This document shows, in pieces, positions 34,845 to 43,914 of a stretch of 64,000 nt of DNA; within the stretch, counting starts at the first letter, position 1; every line of letters begins with the position of its first letter. The DNA lies in the NCBI GenBank assembly GCA_963837345.1, contig CAWIMX010000001.1:310001-374000 (forward strand), read 5' to 3'. The stretch comes from CAWIMX01 sp963837345 (lineage in GTDB: Bacteria; Acidobacteriota; Vicinamibacteria; Vicinamibacterales; CAVVIG01). Position numbers and translations under genes: made by a program. Below the pieces are notes generated by a model that saw only the letters and a program-made list of their open reading frames with translations, made no database searches and was not told where the DNA came from.

Positions 34845-36602
34845 CTACCGATCGTAGCTGGGAATGAACGTGATCGGACGCTCGTCGGTGAACGACCGAT
34901 CGAACAGATCGGTGCGTGCGTAGCCGTCCATATCCCGCCCGATCGGGAGGCCGAGAAAATAAAGCACCGTGGGGACGACGTCCACCACCGAGGCGCGCGA
35001 CGACAGCCGGCCCGGGGCGACCATCCCGCCGTAGGCCATCAGAAACCCGTCGGGCGCGCCTTCGTGGGTGCCGTTCACATCGGGATCACCGATGACCAGC
35101 TCGAGCAGCCGCCGCCCGAGGGTGAGGGGCTCCATGCCGAAGCCGGACATCACGAGCAGAAGGTCGTTGGGGCCGAGCGACGCCATCGCCCGTCCAATCG
35201 CATCGTTGATCAGCCCGTAGTGGCGCTCGAGGATCGTCCCGAAGCGACGACGCTCCTCGCTCGTGGTGGCATCGCCGAACGCGCCCGGCTCGGCGAACCG
35301 AAGGAAGTAGTGTCCGGCGACGTCGAGGCTCTGGTAGCGGACGATGGTGGCCTGCGCGGGACTCGCCGCGTCCAGATCGCCGGCGAGCCGATCGTAGATC
35401 CGATCGATCCGGTTAGGCTGCTCGAATCGCGGCGCGAGCCGTGCCCCGCCCTCCGTCGGCGCGATCGGGCTCGGGGCCACGAGTTCCTGTTCCATCGCAT
35501 GCAGCGCCTCCACCAGAAAGTCCGTCGGGTACACACGGGGCGCTTCGCGCAGCCCGGACGGCGCTTCGGCCAGCAGATGGAAGGTGTCGCTCACCAGATA
35601 CCCCCGCACGACGGGCGCCGGCGAGGTGAGCGGCCAGTCGACGACGCCGACCGAGATGCCGAGAGCGGTCAGAATGCCCCACAGCGTGCGCGTGCGCAGG
35701 GCCGCCTGGGTGTGGGGCTGTTCGGTGAGGAAGCCGAATCGCACGAGTGCCTGCGCATAGCAATAGTTCGGCAGGAGCAGGAGCGGGTCTCCGCCGCCAG
35801 CCAGCCGGTACACGCCGGAGGATTGAACGCCGTTCTTCTGCGGCAGCTTGCCGGTGGCGACGGCGGCCCAGACCGCCTCCGGGGCGGTCGGATGAATCGT
35901 CGCGAGGCGCATGACGGCGCCCGCGTCGAGCAGACGGCCGAAGTTCGGCAGCCGCCCTTCCGCCGTCACGCTCGTGACGAAGTCGAGCGACCCGGCGTCC
36001 ATGGCGATGATCCGCACGCGACCGGGCACCTGGACGGCTGAGAGCGCGGGCGGCGCGTCGAGCGGGCGCGCCGGCAGCACGGGCCGCACCCCTGGCCCCC
36101 GCAGCACGAGCGGGCCGACCACCGACATCGACGCGACGCCGACGAACAGGAGGCCCGAGACCCAACGGCCCCGCGGCAGCAACTGCGCCCGGATCACCGA
36201 GACCAGGACGAACAGCAGCGCGCTTGCGCCGAGGACGACGGCGCTGTTGGCCATGATGCCGACTGTCTCCTGTTCGAGGACGACGCCGAACGTGCGCAGG
36301 TTGATCCAGAACAGCGCCGCGCCGAGCGCGGCCGCTCCCGCACCGAGCCAGACGAGAACGCCGACGCTCACCCAGGCCGGCGAGAAGACTTCGCGCGCGA
36401 CGAGCTGTCGCACGACGAGGACCAGGTAGTAGAGCGCCGTCAGGTGCAGCACATAGAAGAGGCCGACGGTCGCGACGAGCGGCTCCAGGCGAATCGGCGA
36501 CAGTGCCAGAGTGGGATTGAGTTCGAGCATCAGCACGAGCACGTAGGCCGCCGCCAGCACCGCGGCGGCGAACGAGTTGCTCAGCATTCTCAGATAGCGC
36601 AT
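34845..36602 (-). CDS. Membrane-anchored alkaline-phosphatase-superfamily phosphodiesterase
   Basis: 585 residues: about five N-terminal membrane segments (to residue ~190), then an extracytoplasmic type I phosphodiesterase/nucleotide pyrophosphatase domain. Motifs VRIIAMDAGSLDFV, LPNFGRLLDAGAVM, IHPTAPEAVWAAVATGKLP, SLDVAGHYFLRF and DPDVNGTHEGAPDGFLMAYG. Substrate unknown; similar proteins may act on lipid-linked or GPI-like phosphodiesters. Divergent from pyrK across a 66-bp gap with a shared -10 palindrome. Confidence 0.85.
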   Translation of the reverse strand: MRYLRMLSNSFAAAVLAAAYVLVLMLELNPTLALSPIRLEPLVATVGLFYVLHLTALYYLVLVVRQLVAREVFSPAWVSVGVLVWLGAGAAALGAALFWINLRTFGVVLEQETVGIMANSAVVLGASALLFVLVSVIRAQLLPRGRWVSGLLFVGVASMSVVGPLVLRGPGVRPVLPARPLDAPPALSAVQVPGRVRIIAMDAGSLDFVTSVTAEGRLPNFGRLLDAGAVMRLATIHPTAPEAVWAAVATGKLPQKNGVQSSGVYRLAGGGDPLLLLPNYCYAQALVRFGFLTEQPHTQAALRTRTLWGILTALGISVGVVDWPLTSPAPVVRGYLVSDTFHLLAEAPSGLREAPRVYPTDFLVEALHAMEQELVAPSPIAPTEGGARLAPRFEQPNRIDRIYDRLAGDLDAASPAQATIVRYQSLDVAGHYFLRFAEPGAFGDATTSEERRRFGTILERHYGLINDAIGRAMASLGPNDLLLVMSGFGMEPLTLGRRLLELVIGDPDVNGTHEGAPDGFLMAYGGMVAPGRLSSRASVVDVVPTVLYFLGLPIGRDMDGYARTDLFDRSFTDERPITFIPSYDR

Positions 36603-36653
36603 GCTCGAACCCTTCGACCTTGCCGACCCGTGGAATCGCGATTTTTTTCGTGC

Positions 36654-36661
36654 AGTATACT
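36654..36661. promoter_or_regulatory. Palindromic AGTATACT: possible shared -10 for pyrK and the phosphodiesterase
   Basis: AGTATACT is its own reverse complement, so TATACT is read on both strands. On the plus strand it ends 7 nt before the pyrK ATG, which would make pyrK mRNA leaderless. On the minus strand it lies about 50 nt before the phosphodiesterase ATG. No good -35 was found for either direction. Confidence 0.45.
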
Positions 36662-36668
36662 GCCCGCG

Positions 36669-37475
36669 ATGCCTCTGGACGTGGCCGCGACCGTCGTGGC
36701 CAACCGGATATTGTCTTCCGATTACAACGTGCTCACGCTCGCCGCCCCCTCGGTGGCGGCGCTCGCGCGGCCGGGACAGTTCGTGATGGTCAAAGCGGGG
36801 CGTCGTCACGATCCGCTGCTGCGCCGCCCGTTCTCGTTCTTCGAAGTGATCCGCGATCGGACCGGAGTGCCGGCCGCGTTCTCGCTGCTGAACAAGCGCG
36901 TCGGGCCGTCCACGGCGCTGCTGTATGGCGCCGCCAGGGGCGAAACGATCGACGTTCTCGGTCCGCTCGGCCGGCCGTTTGCCCCGGTCGAGCCGCCCGC
37001 CTCGGCGTGGCTCGTCGCCGGCGGTGTCGGCCTCGCGCCCTTCGCGACGCTGGCGGAGGCGCTCGCGGGCCGGGGCGTGCCCACGACCCTCTTCTACGGC
37101 GCCCGAACGGCGGCCGAGCTGTTCTATCTCGACTTCTTCGACCGCCTCGGCGTGGAGCTCGTCCTCACGACCGAAGACGGGAGTCGCGGCGAACATGGAC
37201 GAGTCATCGCGCCCCTCGAGCGTCGGCTGGCGGGCGCCCGAGGGACCGGGACGCTCTACGCCTGCGGCCCCGAGGGCATGCTGGCGGCGACCGCTCGAAC
37301 ATCGGCCAAGTACGGCTGGCCCTGCCAGGTTTCGGTTGAGCGGATCATGGGTTGCGGGATGGGAGGCTGCTACAGCTGCGTCGTGCCGCTCGGCCTGCCG
37401 GACGGGGGCGTCCACTACGTGCGCGCCTGCCTGGACGGCCCGGTGATCGACGCCCGCCGGATCGCGTGGGACTGA
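36669..37475 (+). CDS. pyrK: Dihydroorotate dehydrogenase electron transfer subunit
   Basis: 268 residues, ferredoxin-reductase-like. FAD region LLRRPFSFFEV, NAD region AWLVAGGVGLAPFATLAEAL and GTLYACGPEGML, and the [2Fe-2S] cysteine cluster MGCGMGGCYSCVVPL with a further Cys in YVRACLDGP. Pairs with class 1B PyrD to pass electrons from dihydroorotate to NAD. Overlaps pyrD by one base (TGATG). Confidence 0.96.
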   Translation: MPLDVAATVVANRILSSDYNVLTLAAPSVAALARPGQFVMVKAGRRHDPLLRRPFSFFEVIRDRTGVPAAFSLLNKRVGPSTALLYGAARGETIDVLGPLGRPFAPVEPPASAWLVAGGVGLAPFATLAEALAGRGVPTTLFYGARTAAELFYLDFFDRLGVELVLTTEDGSRGEHGRVIAPLERRLAGARGTGTLYACGPEGMLAATARTSAKYGWPCQVSVERIMGCGMGGCYSCVVPLGLPDGGVHYVRACLDGPVIDARRIAWD

Positions 37476-38401
37476 TGGACCTGACGGCTCGCATCGGCTC
37501 GCTCACGCTCAAGAACCCTGTCCTGGCGGCAAGCGGCTGCTTCGGTTACGGCGTCGAGTACGCCGGCGCCGTCGACCTCGCGTCGCTCGGCGGGGTCGTC
37601 GTGAAGGGTCTGTTTCTCGCCGAGCGTGAAGGTCATCCGCCGCCGCGGATCGTCGAGACCCCGGCGGGGATGCTGAACGCCATCGGGCTCCAGGGCGTGG
37701 GCGTCCATCGCTTCGTTTCCGAGTACCTGCCCGAGCTTCGGACGCTCGGCGCCACGGTGGTCGTGAACGTCTGCGGGTCGACGATCGACGAGTACGCGGA
37801 GGTATCCCGGGTGCTGTCGGACGCCGACGGCGTCGACGCGATCGAACTGAACATCTCCTGCCCCAACATCAAGGAGGGCGGGATCCAGTTCGGCTGCAGC
37901 CTGAACGGGACGTTCGACGTTGTGAGCGCGGTACGGAAAGTCACACGCCTGCCGCTGATCCCCAAGCTCACCCCGAATGTCACCGACGTCGCTTCGTTCG
38001 CGCGGGCGTCCGAGGACGCCGGGGCCGACGCCGTGTCGCTGGTCAACACCTTTCTGGCGATGGCAATAAACGTCGAGACGCGCCGACCGATGCTCTCGAA
38101 CGGCATGGGCGGCCTGAGCGGTCCCGCCATCCGACCGATCGCCGTTCGCATGGTGCACGAGTGCCATCAGGCCGTGAAGATTCCGGTGGTCGGCATGGGC
38201 GGCATCGCCGACGCCCGTGACGCCCTGGAGTTCATCATCGCCGGTGCCACGGCCGTACAGGTCGGCACCGCCAACTTCGTCGATCCGTTCATCTGGCCCA
38301 AACTGCTCGACGGCATTCGGGCGTATCTGGGCCGCCATGGAATCGATCGCCTCAGCGCTCTGGTCGGCTCGTTGACGATGGACGTGGCGGACAACTACTA
38401 G
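37475..38401 (+). CDS. pyrD: Dihydroorotate dehydrogenase, class 1B catalytic subunit
   Basis: 308 residues, FMN TIM barrel. LTLKNPVLAASGCFGYG, LNISCPNIKEGG, PKLTPNVTD and PVVGMGGIADARDALEFIIAGA. Pairing with pyrK marks it as NAD-linked class 1B. The stop TAG at 38399-38401 is followed by the tandem array rather than directly by pyrF. Confidence 0.97.
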   Translation: MDLTARIGSLTLKNPVLAASGCFGYGVEYAGAVDLASLGGVVVKGLFLAEREGHPPPRIVETPAGMLNAIGLQGVGVHRFVSEYLPELRTLGATVVVNVCGSTIDEYAEVSRVLSDADGVDAIELNISCPNIKEGGIQFGCSLNGTFDVVSAVRKVTRLPLIPKLTPNVTDVASFARASEDAGADAVSLVNTFLAMAINVETRRPMLSNGMGGLSGPAIRPIAVRMVHECHQAVKIPVVGMGGIADARDALEFIIAGATAVQVGTANFVDPFIWPKLLDGIRAYLGRHGIDRLSALVGSLTMDVADNY

Positions 38402-38939
38402 CCCATGAGGACGAGCGTGGCTGGGGCCCTGCGAGAACCCATGACTGAACGGATCGACCGCCCGAGCCAGGATCCGGAGCGGCAGCGACGGCAACGAGCG
38501 GGGCTGGGCCCCACGAGAACCCATGACTGAACGGCTCGACCGCCCGAGCCAGGATCCGGAGCGGCAGCGACGGCAACGAGCGGGGGTGGGGCCCCGCGAG
38601 AACCCATGACTGAACGGCTCGACCGCCCGAGCCAGGATCCGGAGCGGCAGCGACGGCAACGAGCGGGGCTGGGCCCCACGAGAACCCATGACTGAACGGC
38701 TCGACCGCCCGAGCCACAATCCGGAGCGGCAGCGACGGCAACGAGCGGGGCTGGGGCCCCACGAGAACCCATGACTGAACGGCTCGACCGCCCGAGCCAG
38801 GATCCGGAGCGGCAGCGACGGCACCGAGCGGGGCTGGGCCCCACGAGAACCCATGACTGAACGGATCGACCGCCCGAGCCAGGATCCGGAGCGGCAGCGA
38901 CGGCAACGAGCGGGGGTGGGGCCCCGCGAGGACTATTAG
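38402..38939 (+). repeat. Tandem 82/83-bp repeat array with chained micro-ORFs (pyrD-pyrF)
   Basis: One truncated unit (38411-38440) then six units starting at the ATGs 38441, 38523, 38606, 38688, 38771 and 38853, alternating 82 and 83 bp. Each unit encodes a 28-29-residue Arg-rich ORF (MTERLDRPSQDPERQRRQR, then AG[LV]GP). Its stop lies inside or against the next unit's ATG (ATGA or ATGACTGA). The last unit ends ...GACTATTAG directly before the pyrF ATG. Each unit has a GGATCC, a GC hairpin with G-rich loop near its end, and, in the middle copies, a GGCTCG/CGAGCC stem. Nearly identical copies point to recent expansion. Confidence 0.9.
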
Positions 38940-39653
38940 ATGACCGAATTGCTCGTGGCCCTCGATGTGAACACCCCGGCCGAGGCACACGCGCTCGCCG
39001 ACCGCCTGCGCGACGTCGTCGGCGGGTTCAAGATCGGCAGCCAGCTCTTCACGAGCGCCGGGCCACGAATCGTCGAGGAGCTGGCGGGCAGGGGCGACCG
39101 CGTCTTCCTGGACCTCAAGTTTCACGACATTCCGAACACCGTGGCCGGCGCCGTCGCGGCCGCCACACGACTGGGCGCCTGGATGATCAACGTGCACGCG
39201 ACTGGTGGACGCGAGATGATGCGCGCCGCCCGAGATGCCGCCGACAATGCCGCGGCCGACATGATGCTGGCGCCGCCGCTCATCGTCGCCGTCACCGTCC
39301 TCACCAGCCTCGATGATGAAGCGGCGGCGGAGGTGGGCATCCCGGGAGGGGTCGTCAGCCAGGTCGAGCGACTCGCCGCGCTGGTCCACGAGGTGGGGCT
39401 CGACGGCGTCGTGGCCTCGCCGCGTGAAATCGCCCGGCTGCGGGAGCAGCGAGGCGACCGCTTCACCATCGTGACGCCCGGCATCCGTCGCGTCGGGGAT
39501 CAGGTGGGCGATCAGGTGCGCACGCTGTCGGCTCCCGAGGCGCTCGCGGCCGGCGCCAGCTATCTCGTGGTCGGCCGCCCGATTACCGCAGCGCGCGATC
39601 CGGTGGCGGCCGCCCGGGCCATCGCGTCCGACTGCCGACCACCGCAGCCGTGA
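38940..39653 (+). CDS. pyrF: Orotidine 5'-phosphate decarboxylase
   Basis: Last step to UMP; 237 residues. Catalytic DLKFHDIPNTV (Lys and Asp pair), LLVALDVNTPAEA at the N-terminus, IVTPGIRR and SYLVVGRPITAA. The ATG directly follows the stop of the last repeat-array micro-ORF. No independent Shine-Dalgarno stands out, since the purine-rich GAGGAC of the array is the only candidate. Confidence 0.97.
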   Translation: MTELLVALDVNTPAEAHALADRLRDVVGGFKIGSQLFTSAGPRIVEELAGRGDRVFLDLKFHDIPNTVAGAVAAATRLGAWMINVHATGGREMMRAARDAADNAAADMMLAPPLIVAVTVLTSLDDEAAAEVGIPGGVVSQVERLAALVHEVGLDGVVASPREIARLREQRGDRFTIVTPGIRRVGDQVGDQVRTLSAPEALAAGASYLVVGRPITAARDPVAAARAIASDCRPPQP

Positions 39654-39928
39654 CCGCCGTTACGATCTACTCGCGTCCGGGCTGCCACTTGTGCGACGAG
39701 ATGAAGGCGCTCGTCGACCGCATCGCCCGCACCGTGCCCCTGACCATCGCCGTCGTGGACATTTCGGCGGATGCGGAACTCGAAGCGCGCTATGGCGTGG
39801 AAGTGCCTGTGCTGGTGATCGACGGCGTGAAAGCGGCGAAGTACCGGATTGAGGAGCGAGAGCTGCGGAAAGTGCTGCTCGCCAGGAGCGCGCCCGATCC
39901 ATCGAGCGGGTCAGGCAAGTCGGGCTGA
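39650..39928 (+). CDS. Glutaredoxin-like (thioredoxin-fold) protein
   Basis: 92 residues. VTIYSRPGCHLCDEMKALVD has a CxxC active site of the DUF836/glutaredoxin-like type; VEVPVLVIDGVKAAKYRIEE is the cis-Pro region. GTG start overlaps the pyrF TGA as GTGA, so the two are translationally coupled. Redox partner unknown. The stop codon sits in the loop of the terminator hairpin. Confidence 0.88.
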   Translation: MTAVTIYSRPGCHLCDEMKALVDRIARTVPLTIAVVDISADAELEARYGVEVPVLVIDGVKAAKYRIEERELRKVLLARSAPDPSSGSGKSG

Positions 39929-39948
39929 CCGGCCCGACCCGCCTGACC
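39909..39948. terminator. Bidirectional terminator hairpin between the glutaredoxin-like gene and pal
   Basis: An inverted repeat with outer stem GGTCAGGC / GCCTGACC (8 bp), a 2-nt mismatch, and inner stem GTCGGGC / GCCCGAC (7 bp) around a 6-nt loop. It lies between convergent genes. Only a short T-containing tract follows, as is usual in high-GC genomes. Confidence 0.7.
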
Positions 39949-39965
39949 TCTTGACCGACCCTGCT

Positions 39966-40544
39966 CTATTTCGCCGTGATGATGAAGTGCGCGTGGCGAT
40001 CCTGCTGATAGCAGGCTTCGGTCTCTTCCATGCACACGGGCTGTTCCTCGCCCTTGCTGATGACGGTGATGCGGGTGGACGGCACGCCAAGATTCACCAG
40101 ATAGTCCTTGACGGCATCGGCCCGGCGCGACCCGAGCGCGAGGTTGTATTCGGCGCTGCCCCGCGGATCACAATGGCCTTCGATCGTGATCTGGGTACTC
40201 GTCCAGCGGCGCATCCAATCGGCGTTGCGCTGCAGGGGGGCGATGGCGTCCGAGCGGATCGCCGATTCGTCGTAGTCGAAATACACATCGTCGAGAGGCC
40301 GCTCGCCGTTCAACTGCGTGAGCGACTTGCGGGCGAACTGCTCCTCCTCCGAGAGCGGCGCCGGAGCCGGCGGCGGGGTCGGAGGCGGTGGGGGCGGCGG
40401 CGGGGGTGGAGCGGGCGCCGCGGGTGGCGGAGGTGGTGGCGCGGGCGCTGGCGCCGGGACGTTCTTGTGACATGCGGCCGTGGCCGCGGCCAACGCCGCG
40501 CACAGCGCGACGACGGTCAGGTAACGACGAACACGGTCCATCAT
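39966..40544 (-). CDS. pal: Peptidoglycan-associated lipoprotein (Pal/OmpA family)
   Basis: About 192 residues. Lipobox LAAATAAC puts the lipidated Cys near residue 24. A long Pro/Ala linker (about 35 residues, runs of Pro) follows, then an OmpA domain: VYFDYDESAIRSDA, TIEGHCDPRGSAEYNLALGSRRADAV. Anchors the outer membrane to peptidoglycan. Two adjacent ATGs (40544, 40541) follow an AGGAG site; spacing slightly favours the second. No tol genes are adjacent. Confidence 0.94.
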   Translation of the reverse strand: MMDRVRRYLTVVALCAALAAATAACHKNVPAPAPAPPPPPPAAPAPPPPPPPPPPTPPPAPAPLSEEEQFARKSLTQLNGERPLDDVYFDYDESAIRSDAIAPLQRNADWMRRWTSTQITIEGHCDPRGSAEYNLALGSRRADAVKDYLVNLGVPSTRITVISKGEEQPVCMEETEACYQQDRHAHFIITAK

Positions 40545-40627
40545 CACACTCCTTTCGCTGAGGCAGCTTACAAAGTCGATCACACCCTGTCAATTGCTCG
40601 AAGACCGTTCGACTGTGGCAGAAACGA

Positions 40628-40633
40628 TACAAT
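40628..40633 (+). promoter_or_regulatory. -10 hexamer TACAAT six bases before a GTG start
   Basis: TACAAT ends six bases before the GTG at 40640, so transcription would start at the start codon. No clear -35 at 16-18 bp. One of several such arrangements in the window. Confidence 0.4.
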
Positions 40634-40639
40634 CGCCGC

Positions 40640-41386
40640 GTGGATCACCTGTTGCGCGCGACGGCGCGCGCGGAAGAACGGCACTTCTGGTTCCGTGGCT
40701 TCCGCGCGATCGTCGTTCCCCTCGTCCGCCGGGCACTCGAGGGCGTCCCGCATCCCCGGATCCTCGACTGCGGCTGCGGGACGGGCGCCAACGTGGACCT
40801 GCTGGCGCGCTTCGGCGATGCCTATGGTTTCGACCTGTCGGCCACCGGCCTGCAGTTCGGCCGGGAAGCGGGCCGCACCCGCCTGGCCAGGGCCAGCGCC
40901 GCCGCCGCGCCGTTTCCCGACGCCCTGTTCGACCTCGTGACCTCGTTCGACGTCCTCATTACCCTTCAGAAGTCCGAGGAACACGCCGCCGCCCGGGAGA
41001 TGCACCGACTGACCCGGCCCGGCGGGCACGTCCTGGTGAACGTGGCCGCCCTCGAAATGCTGCGGGGCGACCACTCGGTTCTGAGCCACGAGCAGCGCCG
41101 GTACTCGAGGCGCATGCTCCACGACCTGCTCACCGGCGCCGGGCTCGTCCCCTTGCGCATGACGTATACCAACGTCACGCTCGTTCCTCCACTGGCCGCG
41201 CTTCGGAGCTTTCAGCGCTGGCGCGGTCTCGCCCTCGAAGCCGACGCTCACCGCGAGATCACCGTACCGGCCGCGCCCATCAACGGGGCGCTCACCGCCG
41301 TCCTCCTCGCCGAAAGCCTGTGGCTCCGCCGCTTCAACCTCCCGTTCGGCAGCTCGCTGCTGTGCCTCGCGGCGCGACCAGCCTGA
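40640..41386 (+). CDS. Class I SAM-dependent methyltransferase
   Basis: 248 residues. SAM motif I ILDCGCGTGANVDLLARFG, acidic motif II YGFDLS and post-motif LTRPGGHVLVNVAALE. N-terminal EERHFWFRGFRAI is common in methyltransferases of polysaccharide clusters. GTG start at 40640 behind a -10 hexamer. Target unknown. Confidence 0.88.
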   Translation: MDHLLRATARAEERHFWFRGFRAIVVPLVRRALEGVPHPRILDCGCGTGANVDLLARFGDAYGFDLSATGLQFGREAGRTRLARASAAAAPFPDALFDLVTSFDVLITLQKSEEHAAAREMHRLTRPGGHVLVNVAALEMLRGDHSVLSHEQRRYSRRMLHDLLTGAGLVPLRMTYTNVTLVPPLAALRSFQRWRGLALEADAHREITVPAAPINGALTAVLLAESLWLRRFNLPFGSSLLCLAARPA

Positions 41387-41403
41387 GGCAGTCCGGGCTC
41401 GAA

Positions 41404-43246
41404 TCACGGGCCCTGTTCGACATCGAGCAGCATGACGCCGAGCTGGCGTGCGTCGCGCTGGCGCATCGCCGGCACGTCGGCGGGAACGAACGAACGATCG
41501 GTGTCGAACCCTACGGTCGTCGGCCCCCCAGGCAGTGCGAGCTGGACCGATGTCGGCGCGCCCGGAGCGACCGGCACCTCCACCGCCATACCCCCGTTCA
41601 CCCGGACCGCCACGCCGACCGATGCCCAGGGATAGTCGTCGGGAAGCCCGAGGCGGACGGAAGCGGCTCTGGCACCGACGTCGGGCAGCGCGATTTCCGC
41701 CGAGGGTGCCAGCCAACGCCAGCTGGCCCCCGTGACGGTGCGTTCCGGCAGGTAGACGCCCTTGAGGGCGCGAAACCGGCGCGCCTGCGGGATGGGAATG
41801 AGCGACACGACCCGATAGTGGTTGCGCGTCAATTTGCCGTAGGCGTCGCTGTCGTTCCAGGCGAAGGACACCGCCCCATCGGCCGTGCTCGCCCCGTCCG
41901 CGACGAGGAAGACCGGCGCGTCGGCCCGATCGGCGAGTGCCCCGAAGTCCTGGCCGAGCGGTACGGACTGAAACGACGAAAACAGCAGTTGTGCGTGCGG
42001 CCGGAGCGACCGGTCGTACAGAATGATGGACTGCGGCGGCAGATGGTCGCGCGCGTACGCCGCGGCCTGCGCGGGCGGTGACGGCGAGGCGTGCCGCTGC
42101 AGGACCACCGGTGCCACGTAGCGCAGCGACCCGGCGCCGAAGGCGGCAACGGCCAGCGCCACGACCGACATCCGCCACGCACCAGCGCGTGGCAGGGCCG
42201 CGCCCAGGCCTCTGGCCGCCAGCAGCGCGACCACCATCGTTCCCGGCAGCGCATAGCGGACGCCGTCGCTCGGGTCCATGGTGGCGATCGCGAAGCCCAG
42301 ATAGAACAGCCCTGAGACGACCGTCGGCGCGAGCTCCACCTGGCGTCTGACGACGGCGGCCACGAACCCGATTGCCGCGATGCCGAGGACGGGCGTCGAC
42401 AGCATCTTGGAGCCCCAGGGGTGCGCCAGGAATCGCAGGAAGAGATTCGGCCAGCTCCAACCGCTTCTGGCGAGGTCGGCATCGTTGGCGGCGAATGCGG
42501 CCGCCTGAGTGAACTCGTAGTTCAGAAAGCCCGACACGCCGCCCGTGGCCACGACGAGCGGCAGCAGCCAGGCGAGAGACGTTGCGGTGAAGCTGGCAGC
42601 GGTCAGGTACGCGAACCGACGGGAGCGCGCTTCGAATCGACATCAGGACGATGAGCGGCAGGACCAGCACCGCAAGCTGGGGCCGGCAGCCGACCGCCAG
42701 CGAAGCAAACAGCCCGAACAGGAGCGCTTGACGCGCGCCGAGGCGCCCGGACCTGGCCGTCTGCCGCAGCGCGAGCGCGAGGAGCGCCAGCGCGGAGACG
42801 TCCGACAACGGCAGCGTGGCATGCACGAGCAGGCCCGCAGACAGATAGAACAGCAGCGCTCCGCCCAGTCCCAGCCAGTCGTCATGAAGAAGATGGCGGA
42901 ACGTCGTCGCGAGCGCGACGAAGCCGACGATCGTCATGACGATCCCAAGCGCGACGAGCCCCATCAGCGCTCCGAGGGAGGGAAGGGCGAAGAGCTTCCC
43001 GAGGGCGATGTACACCGGGGACCCGGGGGGATGCGGATGATGCAGCAGGGGCTCGAATCGCGACACTCCGGCGCCAAACTGCAGGCCGTCGTACTCCCAG
43101 AATGTGAGCGGGTACGTGCGCAGCAGCACGACCAGCAGCACCGCCCCACTCACCCCGATCCCGATCCAGAACCCGCGCGCGCGCTCCGTATAATCGGTCG
43201 GTGCCGCTGACAGTCGGGCAGGCGCTCGCGGTTCTTCGCCAGGCAT
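41404..43246 (-). CDS. Large membrane protein, glycosyltransferase/DUF2723-like (frameshifted)
   Basis: N-terminal half from about 43246 has several membrane helices and FWEYDGLQFGAGV...HHPHPPGSPVYIALGKLFA, resembling GT-C/DUF2723-type proteins with an HPPGxP loop. It breaks after LPLIVLMSI and continues in another frame (AYLTAASFTATSLAWLLPLV, GVSGFLNYEFTQAAAFAAND...). The span is 3n+1, so one surplus base at about 42632-42640 explains it. Corrected length is about 613 residues; the C-terminal 200 are soluble and beta-rich. Start uncertain; it overlaps the divergent gene at 43201. Substrate unknown. Confidence 0.75.
43189..43194 (+). promoter_or_regulatory. Consensus -10 TATAAT six bases before a GTG start
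   Basis: A perfect TATAAT in GC-rich sequence, ending six bases before the GTG at 43201. It lies inside the 5' coding part of the divergent membrane protein. Predicted leaderless start. No clear -35. Confidence 0.5.
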
Positions 43247-43851
43247 CGGCCGGATTCCCCCAGGCGTCACGGCTGCACCTGCTCGGGCGCTTCCTCACGT
43301 GTCCGTTTTCGCCCATCGCGGCCGCCCTGCCGCGCGGGGGCCGGGTGCTCGACGTCGGGGCGGGACACGGCGTCCTGGCACGAATGGCCGTCGAAGGCGG
43401 GGTCGGCCGGGTCGTCGCGGTCGAGCCCGACGTGCGGAAGCTGCCCTCGGCCCTGCGTCACCCGTCGGTGTTGTGGGTGTGCGGATACGATTCGGCGATC
43501 ACGGGCGTGTTCGACGCCGTCGTGCTCTGCGACGTGCTGTATCGGGTGCCGCCCGGCGAACGCGACGCCCTGCTCGGGCGCCTCAACGATCGGCTCAAGC
43601 CGGGGGGCCTTCTCGTGCTCAAAGAGATCGATCCCGGGCGCCGCGTGAAGTTTGCGTGGAACGTGCTCCAGGAAACCATTGCCATCCACGCGCTCGGCAT
43701 GACCCTGGGCACCGGACAAACCTACGAAGACCGTCAGACCATCGGGCGGCGTCTGGAGCGGCTCGGCTTGGTGGAAATCGCCGCCACGGCGATCGACCGG
43801 GGCTACCCTCACGCGCACATCCTCTACACCGGGCGACGGCCCGGCCCGTAG
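43201..43851 (+). CDS. SAM-dependent methyltransferase
   Basis: 216 residues. SAM-binding GGRVLDVGAGHGVLARMAVEG, acidic VVAVEPDVRKL, and RLKPGGLLVLKEIDPGRR. It is encoded divergently from the membrane protein and followed by a dolichol-phosphate-mannose-synthase-like gene, so a role in glycolipid or polysaccharide modification is plausible but unproven. Confidence 0.87.
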   Translation: MPLTVGQALAVLRQASAGFPQASRLHLLGRFLTCPFSPIAAALPRGGRVLDVGAGHGVLARMAVEGGVGRVVAVEPDVRKLPSALRHPSVLWVCGYDSAITGVFDAVVLCDVLYRVPPGERDALLGRLNDRLKPGGLLVLKEIDPGRRVKFAWNVLQETIAIHALGMTLGTGQTYEDRQTIGRRLERLGLVEIAATAIDRGYPHAHILYTGRRPGP

Positions 43852-43914
43852 GCGGTCTGCCGGGTCATCTCGTGGTGGCTACCATGCGCGGCGCTAGCGT
43901 ATCATGCCCTCGCG

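Noticed and set aside
38402..38939. CRISPR array
   Set aside because: Units are contiguous 82/83-bp repeats with no unique spacers, and there are no cas genes.
37415..39389. Long minus-strand ORFs with repeated protein segments (about 200-480 residues) across the pyrD-pyrF region
   Set aside because: They exist only because the tandem repeat stays open on the minus strand. They lie antisense to pyrD and pyrF, have no start context, and the repeated peptide has no protein-like composition.
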